Source: Blasia pusilla
Taxonomy: Eukaryota; Marchantiophyta; Marchantiopsida; Blasiales
Length of the DNA: 64,000 nucleotides
NCBI GenBank assembly: GCA_050084515.1
Contig: CM114271.1
Coordinates: 58,900,001 to 58,964,000, forward strand
Direction: 5' to 3'
Part shown: positions 1 to 13,610 of the stretch, piece by piece
Layout of the letters: each line of letters opens with the position of its first letter
Position numbering within the stretch: position 1 is the stretch's first letter
Position numbers and translations under genes: made by a program
The notes under the pieces: generated by a model
Databases searched by the model: none
Told to the model about the DNA's origin: nothing
Seen by the model: the letters and a program-made list of their open reading frames with translations, nothing else

Positions 1-2900
1 CTAGCAGAGTGTCTTCACGAGTAGTGGAGGACATGCCCAGGAGGTCTAGGATGACTTGTTGAGGCCCCGGAAAACTTGAGAGAGCAGGTTTCTCCTTCGT
101 TTCGACTCATTTGAAGCCATATAGAGAAACTTACTATTTCGGGTAAGTTTCCATGTTGGGGATAGTGGCCCTTGACCTGCTACATCATGTCAAGAGCTAA
201 AGAGATGACTTGGAAAAATAGGTTACCATGGAGAGAGCTTGGGAGAGGGGGGGGGATATACCTCAAGGAGAGAGAGCTTGAGAGCTCATTCTCTCTTTGT
301 TGAACCTCTTGGCATGAGGCGGCGGAGCTATGGTCCCTTGCCTTGTAAGTGTAACCCAAGCTTCTCATTAGGAGAGTGGGTTTGGTTTGACATGAGAGAG
401 AGTGCACGCCTTTGAGAGCTATGGTGTGAGATGGTGTAGAGAGAGATTGGATCTTACTTTACAAAGAGAGAATGATTGGAGATATTTTTGTACTTCTCGC
501 CTCTGTGTATGGATGCCATGAGTTAGCATGGGATCGTGTGTGTTTGTGTGTGTGTTCGATGACAACGATTTATGTTGCGTACCGATGTGTATGTGCACGA
601 CATACAAGTGATCGTCAAGACCACAACTTAAATGGAAGAATGAACCAAACTTGGGATTTTAATGAAAATCTTTGTCCTTACGTTTCTTCAATTTCTTACA
701 TGGGGTGGGTCAAGATTCTCTTCAATTCTTATGCAAAAATACTAATTAAATTGGAATTCAAAGATGCATTATTTAAGTCATCATTAAAACTCCCCATAAC
801 TAGCCCATGGCCTTTAAGGCCATATTTAATAAAAGGAAAGATTTAAATATGTACGTAATAAATCGTAGATACACTTAATCAATCAAGAGGTGGCTTTAAC
901 CATCCTATCAGTGCCCGTGAAGATCTCCTCATGATATGCATACATCCATTCTTTATGATCCCCTTGCTCTTTGCAATGTGGAAAACTTGCTCGTTTTATT
1001 GAGGGAATTTTTTTTTACTAACATAGTGCCATGCATCAAGAAAAGAGAGTTTTGCAAACCAAGAAGATGGTACTCTCTTGTTAGTAGAAATAGATGGATA
1101 GATATGGGAAAAAATGAAAACCAAATAAGTATAGACTATTACTCCTTAAATTCTTAGATTCTAGACTTTTTGAATTTGGACCCACCTACCTTTGCCAATG
1201 GAACTAGGGCTCTCCTTATTGGTTCATTATTGAACATCAAAAGTAAGAGATAGATCCATAAAGAACCCAGATTGTTTCGATTGGCTTCTTACAAAAAATC
1301 CGTATTTTTTTAGAGAAAAGTCGTACTTCATTAAAAAAAACCCCAAGAAACCAAAGGAGGAAAATGAAAAAAGGAATTGATAAACGTTAGGTGTGGAAAA
1401 ACGCCTCAAAAAAGGTTGATTTTCTTGAAAAGAGAAGATTGGTATGTGTTTTCCATTCAAGATTGGATTCCCAACTTCTAGTTTTCCTTGCTAGTCGATC
1501 CTTTTTGTACGAATAAAGTTTGGTTTTATGAAGAAAGATGAGACCCCTTGAGATACAAAAGAAGTACAGATCTCAAAACATCCAAAATGAGGGATTTTTT
1601 TCCATTCATAATAAAGGATGGGTAAAATCCAGTATACAAGAGTACATAGCCTCTCAACAAATGGGGACTCATCTCAATCATCGAAGGATATATAACCGAC
1701 ACTAAAATGTTCGAATGGATCAACCTGCAATTACCATTACTCGTTGACAACTCTAGCATTCTCCAAGTAGGAATTCAATCGTAAAGAACGAAGGCTTAGG
1801 GTTTTCTTTTCTGCATCCGTGACGGGTGGTGAGATAGCATTCATCAAAATGAATGCGTATTTTCAAGAGGGTGGCGATGTGCTTCACAAGGTAAATTCAT
1901 TGTATGAGGGACAATATACCTCATTGGTGCCATTTTAAATCTTTGAGGTGAAGTAGGAAGCTACTGTCCAAGATTGTACAACGAGTGGTCTTCCACAACT
2001 AAGAATGTAGAATACGGGATGGGACTCCATGCGTAAAGTTCAAAAGTTCGAAAAAGATTCTCTTTAAACGGTGAAGTGGAAACATATCGTAAGCGAGATA
2101 TTATGGACGAGTACGAAGAGTTGCATAGAGTGCGAAAGGTGAAGATTTCCGCCGAAATGGACGAAACTCCACCTGAAACACAAGAAACGTGGAGACATGG
2201 AAGCGCGTGAAAGGTATGGGAGGAAAAGAATCTGCATTCGAAATGAAGCAGAAAGAAATAGGAGTAGTCCGCCAAACACCCCCACGAAACTTACCGGCGA
2301 AATCTGGGGAAAACGGCGGTGTCCGTAGACTATTCAGAATGAATCGGACTTCTTCCAGTACAGAGGAGTATATGGAGACGGAGGGGCCTCGTTCTTTCCT
2401 CCGAACCGGAGGCAGTCCGAGTGAAGAATGGAGCTAGGCAAGAACGACACAAACGGAGCGCGCAAATGCTTGCCAGCCCGCCCCAGTAAGCAATGTGAAC
2501 AGTGTAGTTGATCTGGGGGGGTGCAGTGAGTAGACGACGTTAGGTTTTATAAGGGCGTAGGGAGGGGTGGCAAATGTGGCGAAAGAGACAAGGATACAGG
2601 TGACCGGTACTCTCTATCAGCAGCACCCATAACTCACGTGTGTGAATGGCAAGGGCGAAAGATTAAAAAAGGGCGAGTCAGAGAAAGGAAGGCAGATCAG
2701 CGAGGAAGCCATAAATACACTTGTAGATATGATGCTGGTGGTAGAGGAGAGGATGAGGCCGAGGCTATTGACAGTATGGACCACTCCTCCATGATTTGAT
2801 TTGTGGTTCGCACTTTAGCTGCTCGTCCACATCTCACTTCCACTTCAGGAGAAAACGTTCACATTGTCTCTCGCTCTCCCTCATGAAAGTGGATCAAATA
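1..2900. other. No gene recognised
   Basis: AT-rich to about 2.0 kb, with purine-rich patches near 250-290. GC content rises from about 2.0 kb. An unusually open stretch on both strands at about 1156-1760 was compared with plastid and mitochondrial genes I know, without a match. Confidence 0.4.
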
Positions 2901-3516
2901 TAGACTTTATGGGAAAGAATTGGGGATTGCGTTGATTTCTTCGGTAGGTCACTGGCCTCCAGCGTGGCCTTTGAATCGAGATAGGGCCCAATTGATGATC
3001 ACGGGGGTTTGTAGATTAACTGACGACAGTCTCTCGAATCTTCATCCAGCATATCGCTTCTCACGGGGAATTTCTCTCTTCCGCTGGGATTTATTCCGAT
3101 TGGGGCCTGGGAAGAGAGTTCCAGGACGGGCCTGGACATTGGTTCCTCACAGTCGAAGGCTTGAAGCTTGGACATGCTTTCCTCAGAAAAAAAACAAGAA
3201 AAACTGTTTGACAGCAAGGTATCAGCCTCGAAAAGAGCAGAGAAGGGCGGCCCAGTCAATCTAACGTTATCGATCGACGTTCATGCGAGCCCACTCATAT
3301 GCGGATATTCAGTCGGTCTGGCCTCTGGAGAAAACGCTTATCGGGAACGGCGCCTTGAGAGAATCGAACTTATCGAAGATGATCCTGGACTGAGCGCCTG
3401 ATCCGATAGGAGCTTGAAAGAAAGTGATTTTTCCCCGGAGCATGGAATGGGCCCCCGGACTCCCCCCGACCCATCACTGCTCCTCCTCGCTTTCCACACG
3501 CAGCAGAAAAGGAAGC

Positions 3517-3575
3517 CTACGAAGGAGGTTAGCGCATAGCGCCAGAGGTTGCTACGAAGGAGGTTAGCGCATAGC
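3517..3575. repeat. 24-bp direct repeat pair
   Basis: CTACGAAGGAGGTTAGCGCA (first 20 of 24 bases) occurs at 3517-3540 and again, identical, at 3552-3575, a period of 35 bases. Only two units are present. Confidence 0.95.
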
Positions 3576-4091
3576 TGCCGGGGCTAGTGCCTCCAGTGTA
3601 CAGTGCTAGTGATTGATCTTGTCATGAATTATGACTACCTAGAAACTATCAGATTGGGGAAGCTAGTCGACGTCACACTGACGGTAATTGCGCAGAGGTT
3701 ATTCAAAATTCGGAAACTCATAAATCACTCGCAGTTTTCAAGATGAGAGTAGCTGTTACTATGCAGGAAAGTATACATTCGACCGCGGAGACCGATACAT
3801 ACACCAGTCACCCGACCTTCTTTATCACAACTTCATTATTTATACGTGGACTCCATCGCGCACGAAAGCATCGATAGCCTGCGATATGGACATTGGCCTC
3901 CATACGGCCGGCCAGAACGCAAGCTCCCGCAATTACATAACCTCTTCCATAGCCATGACAGAGATATTCTGGGCATATATGCTGTAATATTTCTACCGTC
4001 TTTTTTGAAGCTGCTAAAGGGACAAGCACTCAACGAGTTCAAGTCTTCAAGATCCAAGGATGGGATCCTCGGTTCTCCGATTTCTGGTCAC

Positions 4092-4162
4092 CCTGATCGC
4101 TTCTCCCTCAAAATCCATGCAACCGCGCAGGTTGCATGGATTTTGAGGGAGAAGCGATCAGG
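4092..4162. repeat. Perfect 33-bp inverted repeat with 5-nt loop
   Basis: The left arm 4092-4124 starts CCTGATCGCTTCTCCC; the right arm 4130-4162 is its exact reverse complement, ending GGGAGAAGCGATCAGG. The loop is GCGCA. No mismatch occurs in 33 pairs. It sits in a GC-richer patch with no recognised gene. A transcript of either strand would form a long perfect stem. Confidence 0.97.
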
Positions 4163-4787
4163 TTTTAAATGTGCACGCTTTATTTCGTGGTTGAAGAACG
4201 AAATAAAAGTTGGCGACGGCCGAAGGAAGTAAAAGTTGTGACAGCCCGGTTCTCACGACGATACCCGCCCGCATGTGGATGTCAAAATATCTTCACTACT
4301 TGGACGGCAGAAAACTTACCGTCCGTCCGGAGATCTGCTTATACGGTATCACGGTGGCGATGGGATGGAATCTTCTGGTCGCCGTTCTGGCAGCCGGTTT
4401 TCCTCGGGTCAGACCGCCGGTTAGTGCAACCAGGAGGCCGTGCGGTCTTGTACGTAGCAGGACTGCGTTGGAAGGTTGGTTCGCATTGAAGGAGAATGAA
4501 GGCCATCTTTTCCCCCTGCCCGCCTGAAACCGATCCTCCGCGCGGAAACCATGGGAAAAGCAGGTACTGTTGCACATTTGCTTGCTCATTGCAGCGCCTT
4601 CCCAGTGTCCCAGTTCCCCTTCCCTTATTGGCCAACTGTGCCAGCAACGTCGAGCGAGTTCTCGCACTATTAATGATGCCAAGAATAAGTGCGGGGCTGC
4701 GACACAAATCCCTCCTTTACTCCCTATTTTTACCCATCATGTTTATCTGATCCCCTCCTGCTCTCCGCCACGAATTCTTGAAACCCG

Positions 4788-5309
4788 TCACCTCTTCATG
4801 TGCGCTCTCATCTCCGCGGCTGCAGCTTCCAGGAGGCTTCTGGTGACGCGAACAAACAAAGATACCTCCGCGCCGGCCTCAGATACAAAGCCGTTGCCAA
4901 CAATTTTGGATCGAACCTCGGACTCCCGAGTGGCACCGTCCCCAAGTGTTCCGAGCACCCAATCGCATTCCAATGAACCTACATCACCAACACTTGACAT
5001 GAGACAAACAGACTGAGATTTAAGATCCGGATGACTGAAAGATACACTGGAAACCATCGGACTTTGCTCGTCATTTGAGCGAATCCGAAGAAGTGTCCCA
5101 TTCCCCGTTGAATAACTCCAACGCCTTAATACGGGCCGAGTTTGGAGAATCTGGAAGTATTCTGGGACGATGATTGAGACTTTCATGAAATCAATTTCAC
5201 TTGCACGAAGAAACCCGTGTTGAACTCTCGCTTGACAAACCAACCGAAACCCCCATGAAAACTCGTAACATTTTACTCTCTTGGGTAGGTTATGTTTACG
5301 TAGCTTCAT
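4788..5309 (-). CDS. Open frame of 173 codons, unrecognised, doubtful
   Basis: The longest unexplained ATG-initiated frame in the left third. It starts at ATG 5307-5309; the frame itself stays open to 5381. The C-terminal part is rich in Val, Ser and Glu (VMSSVGDV-type segments, then EAGAEVSLFVRVTRSLLEAA). I see no signal peptide, membrane segment or known domain. It lies in a GC-richer patch, where long frames arise by chance. It could be a chance frame, one exon of a larger gene, or a decayed gene; I lean to chance. Confidence 0.2.
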   Translation of the reverse strand: MKLRKHNLPKRVKCYEFSWGFRLVCQARVQHGFLRASEIDFMKVSIIVPEYFQILQTRPVLRRWSYSTGNGTLLRIRSNDEQSPMVSSVSFSHPDLKSQSVCLMSSVGDVGSLECDWVLGTLGDGATRESEVRSKIVGNGFVSEAGAEVSLFVRVTRSLLEAAAAEMRAHMKR

Positions 5310-5481
5310 AAAATTTGAGCAGCCGAGAGCTTGGCTGGTTACCACTTCCAGATGGTGTTTCCCGGTACAAACTGCTGACAAACTGAATGTGTTCTTTTCT
5401 TACTTCTCTAGTGGGGACACCATCACGTTAAAAATGAGTTTTATGACAAGAGTAAATAATTCGATGTGGTGACAACGGTTA

Positions 5482-8400
5482 GTTGTGTTTTCATTAAAAA
5501 AAATCTCATTGAAATTCTTACTTTTCGACATTATTTAAGTTTTTAAACTCTAATAATTTGTTCGTCCAATCTCTAAAATAAAAATAGAAAATTGAATGGA
5601 AATTTTTAAGTAGCGATATTATGGGTTGGATCCGGGACTACGTGTCGGACCTTAACTTCTCTTAAAAGCATTCACTACAACAACAAACAATAGCCCATAG
5701 GGATGGGATTTGGAGATTTATTTTTCAAACGATATTAGACGGAACAACTCAAATACTTTCATTTTGGGATTTTAAACACTATGAAGTCATGGAGACTTAA
5801 GTGAAAATATTCCGATGGCGTAAAGATGCCCTTATGATCCCTCATTATTAATGGTGGTAAAGCATGATGGAAAAAGACGTCTATGTCTTAGGGTTTAGAG
5901 GTTAGGTAAATAAAACGAAAGAAAATGAACAGCATGTTAGCAGTGTGTTCCCATTTGTGATTGTATCATCACATGAGAAGTTTTTTTCTCCATCTCAACG
6001 AGCCAAGTCAAAACCTCTTAGTTTTGAAGGACATACATAATATATGTCCTCTCTTAATTTTCCGCTCAATTAATATCCGGAGATTTCAATTGAATATCTT
6101 TTGCTATGGCATCACAACGAATTCTTTTTTGCCAATTTTCATGCGTCATATAACTAAGATGTTAAAAAGTACGCGTGAATTCTCTTATTATAGTGTAAGA
6201 TTTAATATTTATGACCTTACATTATCTGAATTTACAGCAACTTTCTTTTTTGACAGCGTTGCCGCTCTTTTTCAATTGGACAAGTGTTTGCTTTAATCTT
6301 TACTCGTGAGTGCATGTGCCTTTGTGATGATACATACGATTATGAACGTTGTTTTTTTCTATACTCAACTGGGTCACCATATCAAAAACAATTTTTTGAA
6401 GCAAATGCGTGTCAAAACAAGGCGCACAAATGCATCCTCCAATTTACATAGATATAAGTATTTGAACTCACTTAATGAACCGATATGTTCCATTCCCTCA
6501 AAGCAATGAGGTCTTTCATTTTGCATTTCACTCATTGAATACTTGCTCACACCCCAAGAATCCATTTCTCTTTTGCGAGCTTTTCAGGAGTTTAAAAGTG
6601 CAGCCGAATTACATCGACAGAACATTAACTTTGTGGGGAAGATCGTGGAGTAATGTAATGAGTCCTCGCATGACTCCCTTTAAGCCATAATCCCTTGTTT
6701 CCACTTTCACTAGTTTCACACTCATTTTCCTTCCATTTAAAGTTCTACTGATTAAGTAGGTCGATGATAAAAGAAATAGAAAAATGATGTTTATATTTCC
6801 ACGCTTCATTCGAGGAGGAAGTTAATCTCATTCCCTTGAATCCATGACTCCTTGCTTCCACATTCCCTCGTTACAAACTCATTCGCCCTATGAGAACGTG
6901 GTTCTCTTTCGTTCGCCTTGAAGTTTTACCTTTTCTTGGAATATTAAATTTCATTATGAAGATTAATTACGACGCCACGAAAAGAACCGGTTGGAAGCTC
7001 CCACACTACAATTCTGGAATAATCTTGTGAAGTCGAAAAGCATAATTTGAAAGGTGTTTAGCGAAATGGAAGAAAGTGGAGGGAGAATAGTGACCATAAA
7101 GCTCGAAAGGTACACAAGCAGCATTGAAGCGATCGGACGTGGAGAGCATCCCAAGCCTACCAGTGCTGTAGGGATCGTAGTTTGATGGGTGGTCCCGAAG
7201 TGAGGAACAGGTTCAGGGACAGGTGTTGACATGACACACGGAGGCCTTTTGAACTGCGTCAAAAAAGGACTTAAAGGAGTGCAACATCCACGAAATCCTG
7301 TCTGCTCCCTGGCAGCGAACACCGAAATCTGGATATCTGAAGTACCGTATATGCATACAATCCTGGGGGAATCCGAGACCTGTTCGTCGACCACCGTTCG
7401 AGTTCTGGAACTGGTCCCAGGGGAGACCATGATTCTACATGCGCACATTTGTACGATGTCTGAATGCGAAGGGGGGGGGATTCGAGTGGAAGTTCTTCCG
7501 TTAAATTTTGACTGGAGCCACATAAAGCGCATATCGTACAGCGCAAAGACACACTAAAGGCGAAAAGAGGAGCAGGAAATCCGGATTCCGGAGAGAAACT
7601 ACGAGACACGGATGCTCGTGTGCGTCTTTCAGGAGGAGGATCGCTCTACGTGGGTTCGGAGTGTACATGCCTGGATCATTACGGCAACCCTAAGCTCCAT
7701 GGTCGGATCGCTGCGATGGTGACAACCTGAGACTATCCTCGAGCTCTCCCTATGAGGCTTGGCATACTTTTGGTTTAAGAACACGCTACAGCATAGGGGC
7801 TTCCCGACCTTTGGAGCTAACACTTTCACTTATTACTTCTCCCCCGTTTCAAGCTATTTCGGTCCGCTTCGATGTGTGCACTTTCAAACCTTGAGGATTT
7901 GGAGTACATGGTAACATGGAGCAGTAATTTGGGATGCCCCCTTTCCTTTCACTTGACAGAGGACATCAAGTGCACACGAGCCCTGCATTGCGGAAAAGGT
8001 TTTCTCCGGACATGTGGGGCTGTGGATTGATCCTCATATCCTCCGCACTACTTGACGATCGTGGAAGTGGGCAGGTTTAATCATTGATGCACAGATCATG
8101 CTTCTCAGATTCGGTTTTTTGCATCTGAAGCTTCTCAAAGCTCCCTCTAATGAGTCTAATCCCACTTCAAACTCTTCCACGCGGGAGTTTGCTTCTTCTT
8201 CTTCTTCTTTTTGAAGATTCAGTACACACCTCTGCAGACCCGGAGACGCTCGCACTTTTAGGTGGAGACGCACGCTAGAGAAGACATATGAAGCCAACGT
8301 CGCAAAAGTTGAGATATGGGTGGGCCCTTTGTCCATTGTGTACAAAAACTTGTCGATTTCCTAGGCAACAACCACAAACGGAGTATTTCTCAAGGTTGGA

Positions 8401-11400
8401 ATCTCGCACCACCTAAGGTGACCCGACCCAGATAAACGGATGTACATCCTCATAGTGTCATAGTGAATCTTCCGGAGAAAAGTCAATAGCATCGAACTTG
8501 TACTACCTAAGTACCGACTGACTTCTCCACACGTAGGGAAACTATGATCTTTGCCCGAAGATTACTTCCCTATTTGGATGGATGAGGTGGTTCTAGCAAC
8601 CCTAAGCCCGCTCGCCCAGTGTCCGTAATTCGTACACGTCCTTCACAACATCGAGGTCAAAAGTGCTACCAATGGGGATCAGGATAAACTCCTGCAAGTT
8701 TTTTCTTGTTTTTGTTTCTTTCTGTGCTCAAAAACTTGTCACTTTATTTTGTTTTGGGGTGTTCGCCCATGACTCCTCAAAACGAATTGCGGTGACTTGG
8801 ACGAGTCAGACAAGATCGGGATTCGTTTTGTACTGCATGTGAAGATAACTCCGGAGGTACAAGTAGTGGAGTCGATAAGCCCATTTTATTCGCTATTTCT
8901 ATAGACTGCGTTCATTTTTTATTATTCTTTATCTGATGGAGTGAGTCGTAGATCATTTCCCTCTTATGCTTGGCCGTGGAGGAGATGACGTGGAACTTCG
9001 AGGACCATGGCGAATGAATCTTTTTACTCTTAGAGGGTGTAGACTTTTGCCATCATCAAATCATGATTTCATGATTATGAAAAACAAATTGCAAGGTGTC
9101 AATTAACTTTCTAGCCCGTGAAAATGATGATAGCCTTATGTGTAAGTGCCTGGCAGGGCACTTCGTATCGTTCTAAAGGACAAAATCATTGATGCTTAAA
9201 AAGGGAATTCTTATTTTCTAATCATCTAATCATTTACCGCCATTGGTATGATTTTTTCCCAATTTTGAAGGGAAAATATTTCTCCGTGGACATCTTCTCG
9301 AATACCTTCCCGTCCAAAAACAATTCCCTATTTTTATTCGCAATTTTGTTCACTATTTTACACTTGAGAGTTTCTTGTACTTGACACCAACAAAAAGAGA
9401 AATTTGAGAAACCATCTTTTCACCATAAGAATGATCTCATTTCCACAATTTATTTTTATGGATAGCTTTCATTCTCTTCAAAAATGTTCAACTTTACTCT
9501 TATTGAAAGAAAATGTTCAGATCTAAATGATTCTATGGATGGAAAATAGATTTTATAACACACATTCAAATCACAAGTTCGTGAGTTTCAAAACAAACCT
9601 GGGTTTTCACTTAATATTCCACAATCTTTCCAACTTGTCATATCAATCCCTCAATTCCATAACCTGGTTGGCTCACTCCTTGTCAATTTGTAAAACTTGG
9701 TTGCACACATACAAGAAGGGAGTTCGTACAAGAAAAATTCAATTTTTCCATGTGCCACATGAATTGAATATAAATCCTCTCAGCAAGGGCACAAGGAGGC
9801 AACTAAAGCGTGCTCTCTTCCAAACCCAACCGTGTCATTGTTGCGTATGGAGTGCATAAGATAATCCAAGATGTGAAAGTAGCGGCTTCCGCAAAGTGCA
9901 AGGATAAATAAGCCTCGGAGTTTCAAATGGTGAACTCTTGCACACATAAGATTTTCCAATATCTCAAGTGCATAGTTGGGACCACACGCTTAATACAAGA
10001 ATATGTTAGGCAAACAAATGGCATTCTAAACGAGGTCTAGCCAGTTGGGCAATGTCACATATTTTGTAGCAAAACAAAGAGTATCCATGTCGCATATGTG
10101 GTTAATTTGAGACCTTTCTCAACACACTAGAAATAAAAATAAATTGTGGTATTTTAGTTTTATTTAAATATTAGTTATAAAGATTCTTTGTGATGCATTA
10201 GCAAAAAAGAATCTAATAAAATAATCAAATAATTTGATTGTTACAAAAAAACATCAAGCATAAGGTAGAGTTTTCAAATAGCAGTTAAAATTCTTAAGAT
10301 GGGAGAAAATATTGCATTTCCCTTGGAATCTCTCTTTTCCATCAATTTGTGTGCTAGTGATGCGTTAGATAAGTTGAGAAGCTCTCATGGACAATCATGC
10401 TCTTGGGCATTACAAAGACATGCATGAAGATCATGATTGGAAGAAAGATTATCTAAGGTCAAAGGATCAATATCACCATGATCATCTCTTACATTTATAT
10501 CCATATACTCATGAGATTAATATACCCTTTGTGGCTCATTTATGATATACCATCCTTCTAGATTATAAAGAGAAGTTAAGTAAAATTCCACAACATCAAT
10601 AAAATCATAAGTTTGATCTTCAAAGTGCAAAAATATTCATAGTAGCTCTCATCACTATTGTGATGATCAAATATTTCATCGACTTCCTCAAATTTATTAG
10701 ATTCGTTAGACTCACCCATAATAGAAAAACCTTCATAATTAAAGGACTCATAGAGCATATCAATCTAAAAGATGATCTATGATTGATATGCAATGATTGG
10801 ATCTCTTCTAGGTTGTCACGAAGAAGAAGCTCGTCTTTGCCTTTCATATCTTTCAACAAAATTCAAAGGAATCGCTCAACTTTGAATATATTTTTCCCCA
10901 ATAAGAGGCTTATAAGATATGATCCAACAAGTTTATAATACAATTGAAATAGCTTGGATGCAAATATCATATAGCATAACAAATTTGAAGATAATCTTAA
11001 GTACAAAAATTAAAATCTTGAAGGAAAAATTGGTGTTATAACAACATTTCATTTCTAACAAAATTTCACGGAATTAAAATTGAGTCTTTAGTTTTTGGTT
11101 TATTAAATATTTTAGCACTCACCTCCAATTTCAAACACGCTTCATAGAGAATAGACCATCACTATCCAAGGTATTATCACTTTTTGAAAAAAATATTAGT
11201 CCAAGGCCTTTATCCATATCTATGCAACTCGTTGGCTATCGTTAATGGATGGAATAGGAATATATCTTGTAATAAATGGATATTACCTTACTTGATCAAG
11301 AAATGAAGAGGGTCTAGTTAATTCACTCACTCGCTTGATCATATTTACAAGGACAAGTTTAATTCAAAGAAATTTAGATGAGATCATTTATTTCCGATTT

Positions 11401-13584
11401 AAAACTTACCCTTAAAATTCAATTGCAAAAAATAGAGTTTTTGAGTGGGTTGGGAAAATAAGTATCACACAACTTACCACTATTAATTATCAATAGACCC
11501 TCTAGTCAATTCCAATCAACTCTTTTATTGTGAAAAGGCTTTATTTCGCCAAGGAAGATAGGGAAATCAAGTGAATTTCCATTACCTTTGTTGATTATAG
11601 TATTATTATGAGATTTTTCATGGTGTAATATCTTAACTCTCTATAGATATTTAGGAATATGTCACATGTAAAAAATTTGGACATCTTGCAATATATGAAC
11701 AAAGCATTGCTATGCACAATGCAAGCACAATTGTGGCAGTGCAATTCTTTACATATATGTGCGTGGTTGCACAAAAAATGACAAGTCAATCCCTAGGACA
11801 TACATGGATGGGAAATTTTGGATGAATCCATGGACATAGATTGCAAGAGGTAGGGCCCACATTTATAGCTTATGGTGGAAGCAAGGCAGAGGTGGGCGAG
11901 GCAATAAGTGGGAAGGGAGTGGAGGTGCAGAGAGGAAGAAATGAGAAAGTGCGGATCATCGAGGAAAGGGGAGGCGGTTGAGAAAAAAGAGGGAGTGGGG
12001 CCCACATCAACAAGTCCTTCCATAGTATGGATGTAAGTCCACGGACATGGACTTTTTCTACATGCAACCTTGCATATGTGTGAGCAAGTCTGGATAAGCT
12101 CATTCACAACCTTATTGACATCAAATTTATGACTCTTCGATGCACATTGGATGCCTTCAGATGTCTACTCTTTGATAAGAGTGAAAAAAAATATCCTTCA
12201 TACCATGGAAAAGAATCAAGCATTTAATAGATTAACAAGCAAAATTGCAATTGTCTCTCTTAATTTGTCTCTTTTGGTATGATATACTAGACCTATACAT
12301 TTCACATTATTGGTTTCCAAGATCTATGTGAATTATTAAAAAAAATAGAAAAAACATATATTTAATAGGAAAAAACTCATTCAAAAAATCACAACTTAAT
12401 GCGTCAATTTGCATAATAAAATTGATTGAAGCATCTTCACACACAAAGATATCAATACGAGAATTTAGTCATAGATGTAGACCGATATAAGGTTAGAGCA
12501 CATTCACAAGTATTCCAAATATCCAATCCCCTCCCACTCTCTCAACTCCACTCTCGAATCTACATATTGTTATGAAGTTGTATTTATTCTATGCTATTAG
12601 AGAATATGGGCACATGACACTCAAGTTCATACCAAACCCCAAGAAGGAATAGTGCTCCCTAGATTTAATATCTCTCCACCTCTTATGCCCTTGGGAAGAT
12701 CCAAAAGGGCTCTCCTTGGAGATATAGCCAAAATCAGTATCACGCGCACATAGGTTATTGGGTGACCACTAACTCAGTCAACATGTCACTTGATCCAAAA
12801 TAGAAACAAATGGATATTCCGAAAATATCAATCTCAATGTAAGGGGGTTTCCACTAGTCTCCTCCACATACTCATGAAAAAGTTAGGTTTGAACAACTTG
12901 CTACGTCCTCCGACACGGTAGAATTCTACATGACAACCAATTATGATGTGACAACGATCCAACAACTTTCAATCTCCAACTTCTTTAGATTCAACTGCAA
13001 GACTCCACTTCCACCCTCAACAAACCTTCTCTTCTATCTCCACCTCAACTAAAGTGAATTCAACTTGTTCCTTTCGCTTATGCCATATGGCCATGGACCA
13101 GCCCACGCTACGAGACTCACCATGAATGCAAACACTACCATGTGTGGATTTAATTTCAATTCCCATAGAGAAAGTAGTCTCACTATCATAAAGTAACATC
13201 GCACTTTTCTTCACTAAATAAGTTACAAATAAAGTATCATAGAATGCTCACTTCTATTAGAATTAAAAATATCAAGCCTCCGCTTATCATCACCTTTAAT
13301 TCCTAAAAATACAATATAGATGCCCCATAAAAACCCATCATAAAATGTCTGCCGAAACCTTTTCATTTTTCCACTACGAATAATACAGCAAATAAATCAG
13401 CGCAGTACCCTTCGGGACCAACCAAGGAGCACTAAATTCGCGATTCAATAAATGCCATATAGTTCACCTCAACACTTAAAAAACTCTCACGCCCGCTCAA
13501 ATAAAACAAGTAGAATTCGAATTTTAAAGGTTCCCATTCGCGGATATGCATGCACAGCAAGCACATACAGGTGGAAGTAGTTAG
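5482..13584. other. Mostly AT-rich intergenic DNA with one GC-richer patch
   Basis: The patch at about 6.96-8.9 kb has several frames of 60-190 codons in overlapping positions, none with a domain I recognise. The rest is AT-rich. A minus-strand stretch at about 10.4-10.9 kb has an acidic frame (ESNESNKFEEVDEIFDHHN) that could be an old retroelement gag piece, but I cannot support that. Confidence 0.4.
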
Positions 13585-13610
13585 CCGGGCCCGGGCCCGC
13601 CCGGGCCCGG
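13585..13610. repeat. 26-base tract of only G and C
   Basis: Overlapping CCGGGCCCGG palindromes make an uninterrupted G/C block within AT-rich surroundings, a short low-complexity repeat able to fold on itself. Confidence 0.9.

Noticed and set aside
1156-1760. Possible organellar (plastid or mitochondrial) insert
   Set aside because: AT content and long frames suggested it, but no frame matches an organellar gene I know.
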